In this document: positions 62,770-64,000 of the stretch, piece after piece
Position numbering within the stretch: the first letter of the stretch is position 1
How the letters are laid out: each line of letters opens with the position of its first letter
Origin: Camarhynchus parvulus
Taxonomy: Eukaryota > Chordata > Aves > Passeriformes > Thraupidae
Assembly: GCF_901933205.1 (NCBI RefSeq)
Contig: NC_044573.1
Location: 32,671,493 to 32,735,492, forward strand
Direction of reading: 5' to 3'
Length of the DNA stretch: 64,000 nt
The notes under the pieces: model-generated
Seen by the model: the letters and a program-made list of their open reading frames with translations, nothing else
Told to the model about the DNA's origin: nothing
Database searches by the model: none
Position numbers and translations under genes: made by a program

Positions 62770-64000
62770 TTCTTAACTGCCCCATGACAGTTGCTAGAGT
62801 TCTTATCACATAATAAGTTTCCTAATCTCAGTTCTTTTGCACTTGCTGCACTGAAGATGACAAAGGGGAAGATACCATGTTTGCCTTATTTAAGACCAAA
62901 ACCAGAAATGAGAAAATATTTAGTGAAGCAAACCCAGACTTTTCCTCTGCTGATGTCTTATTAAATGAATTATCAACGTACTCCTGACAATTTAGGAAAC
63001 TAAAAACTGACAACTAAATTGGTAAAAACTTAATCAGGAAAACAAATGCAAAGCTATTTCTCTAATCTTGCATCAGCTATAATGTTTTTGGGCTCTTTCT
63101 TACATAGCTCTCAAAGAGCAGTGTACGAAAATCAGGCTCCACTGAATTTTCTAGGAGTTTTCCTGTTGCATTGGGTTAGGACTGTGCCATAATGCAATAC
63201 ATAATTCTGTAGAATCATTTAGCAAAGGACCTATAGGCTAAACTAAGAGGATCTGATACTGATATACGTATCATGATCACTTTCCTTGTGAAATACAAAT
63301 CAGCCAAGAAATTGAATTTGGAGTTTCAGGCTGAAAATCTGTTAGGTCCTCTGCAAGTTTAAGTTTAGACATATTAAAATTTTGAAACCTATGTAAATGA
63401 CACCTTGACATTTACAGGCAGGGAGCTCATCAGACTATTAATTTTTCACTGAAAAGAGTTGAGAAGAGGCATACATGTAGCAGAAGCAGGCAGCTGGCTC
63501 TGACATCCATTTTGTGATTAGTATGTTGTCTATCCAACAACAGCAAAGCATTCTGATGGATCAAAGCTACAAATTCTACACTGTTTTTCACATGCTCAGA
63601 AAATTCTACTGGAAATTGTGTTTTAAAGTGGCCAGAATTTTCAAAATACTATGAATAATTTCTAAACAGCTTCTTCCAAGTTTAGAAGAAGAAATTATAG
63701 ATAAACAGTTATTCTTCAACCACTACTTTAAATAAAATTAAAGGTTGAGACTATATAAGTGAAATTTTGACCCTATAAAATATAAATAGAAGCTCCATAT
63801 CCCAGAATTTAAGATTTAAATTCAAGCACCATTTCAGCCTTAACTACTAGATCACTTATTTGATGTAAATCATTAAATCAAAGCAATACATGTTTTATTA
63901 TTTTACCTTAACTCTAAAACTTCTATTCACTTTTTACACACAAAGTTTAGCAATGAAATATGTGTACTGAACCAGTGTTACTGAAACATTCTATATAATC
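62770..64000. other. AT-rich single-copy DNA, no gene seen
   Basis: Apart from the 17-bp repeat copy at 62789-62805, no repeat, RNA gene or frame longer than about 61 codons with content was seen up to the window end. Confidence 0.5.

Noticed and set aside
1..64000. tRNA, rRNA, CRISPR arrays, mitochondrial insertions, retroviral coding regions
   Set aside because: Looked for by eye on both strands; none seen. The two LTRs have no gag, pol or env next to them.

Overview
The window looks like nuclear DNA of a bird. The repeats point there: several CR1 retroposon fragments, including one with the typical avian 3' end (an 8-bp tail of the attctatg type), and two long terminal repeats (LTRs) that resemble widespread avian endogenous-retrovirus families. 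Two MIR-like SINE remnants and older CR1 fragments of a type familiar from turtles and crocodilians are also present, as expected in a slowly evolving amniote genome. A passerine or other neoavian bird is a reasonable guess for the species, but the sequence alone does not prove it.

I found no intact protein-coding gene, no exon I could name, no rRNA or tRNA, no CRISPR array and no bacterial-type operon. Reading frames are short (longest 187 codons, and that one runs through a 34-base poly-A tract). They look like chance frames in AT-rich DNA or like shadows of repeats and GC-rich patches. The window is therefore best read as part of a gene desert or a very large intron. Its likely functional content, if any, is regulatory.

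Layout: an LTR on the minus strand lies at 384-842, and a MIR-like remnant (minus) at about 2950-3160. A complete-looking solo LTR (plus) lies at 7219-7812. A small CpG-rich spike sits at 12880-13065. A (TAAAA)n / (CAA)n array is at 17837-17978. A CR1 joining reverse-transcriptase codons directly to the CR1 3' end is at 28079-28534, and a second, older CR1 at about 31440-32165. A TA-rich microsatellite is at 36640-36725. An old CR1 tail (minus) at 41405-41490 is followed by a GC- and CpG-richer patch at 41690-42080 and a MIR-like remnant (plus) at 42868-43020. CR1 tails lie at 48655-48742 (plus) and 49988-50095 (minus), and a perfect 26-bp palindrome at 50425-50478. A possible broken coding remnant (minus, 56044-56324) adjoins a CR1 tail at 56370-56546. 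A long ancient CR1 fragment occupies about 59545-60110, and two hairpin-forming inverted repeats lie at 62019-62063 and 62712-62769.

Between these are long single-copy AT-rich stretches. Several have homeobox-, forkhead- or E-box-like words clustered in complex, non-repetitive sequence, which is the appearance of conserved non-coding elements. Conservation cannot be seen from one sequence, so these are flagged only as candidates. I did not find a convincing new biological system. The most checkable leads are the palindrome and hairpins, the broken coding remnant, and the CpG-rich patches.
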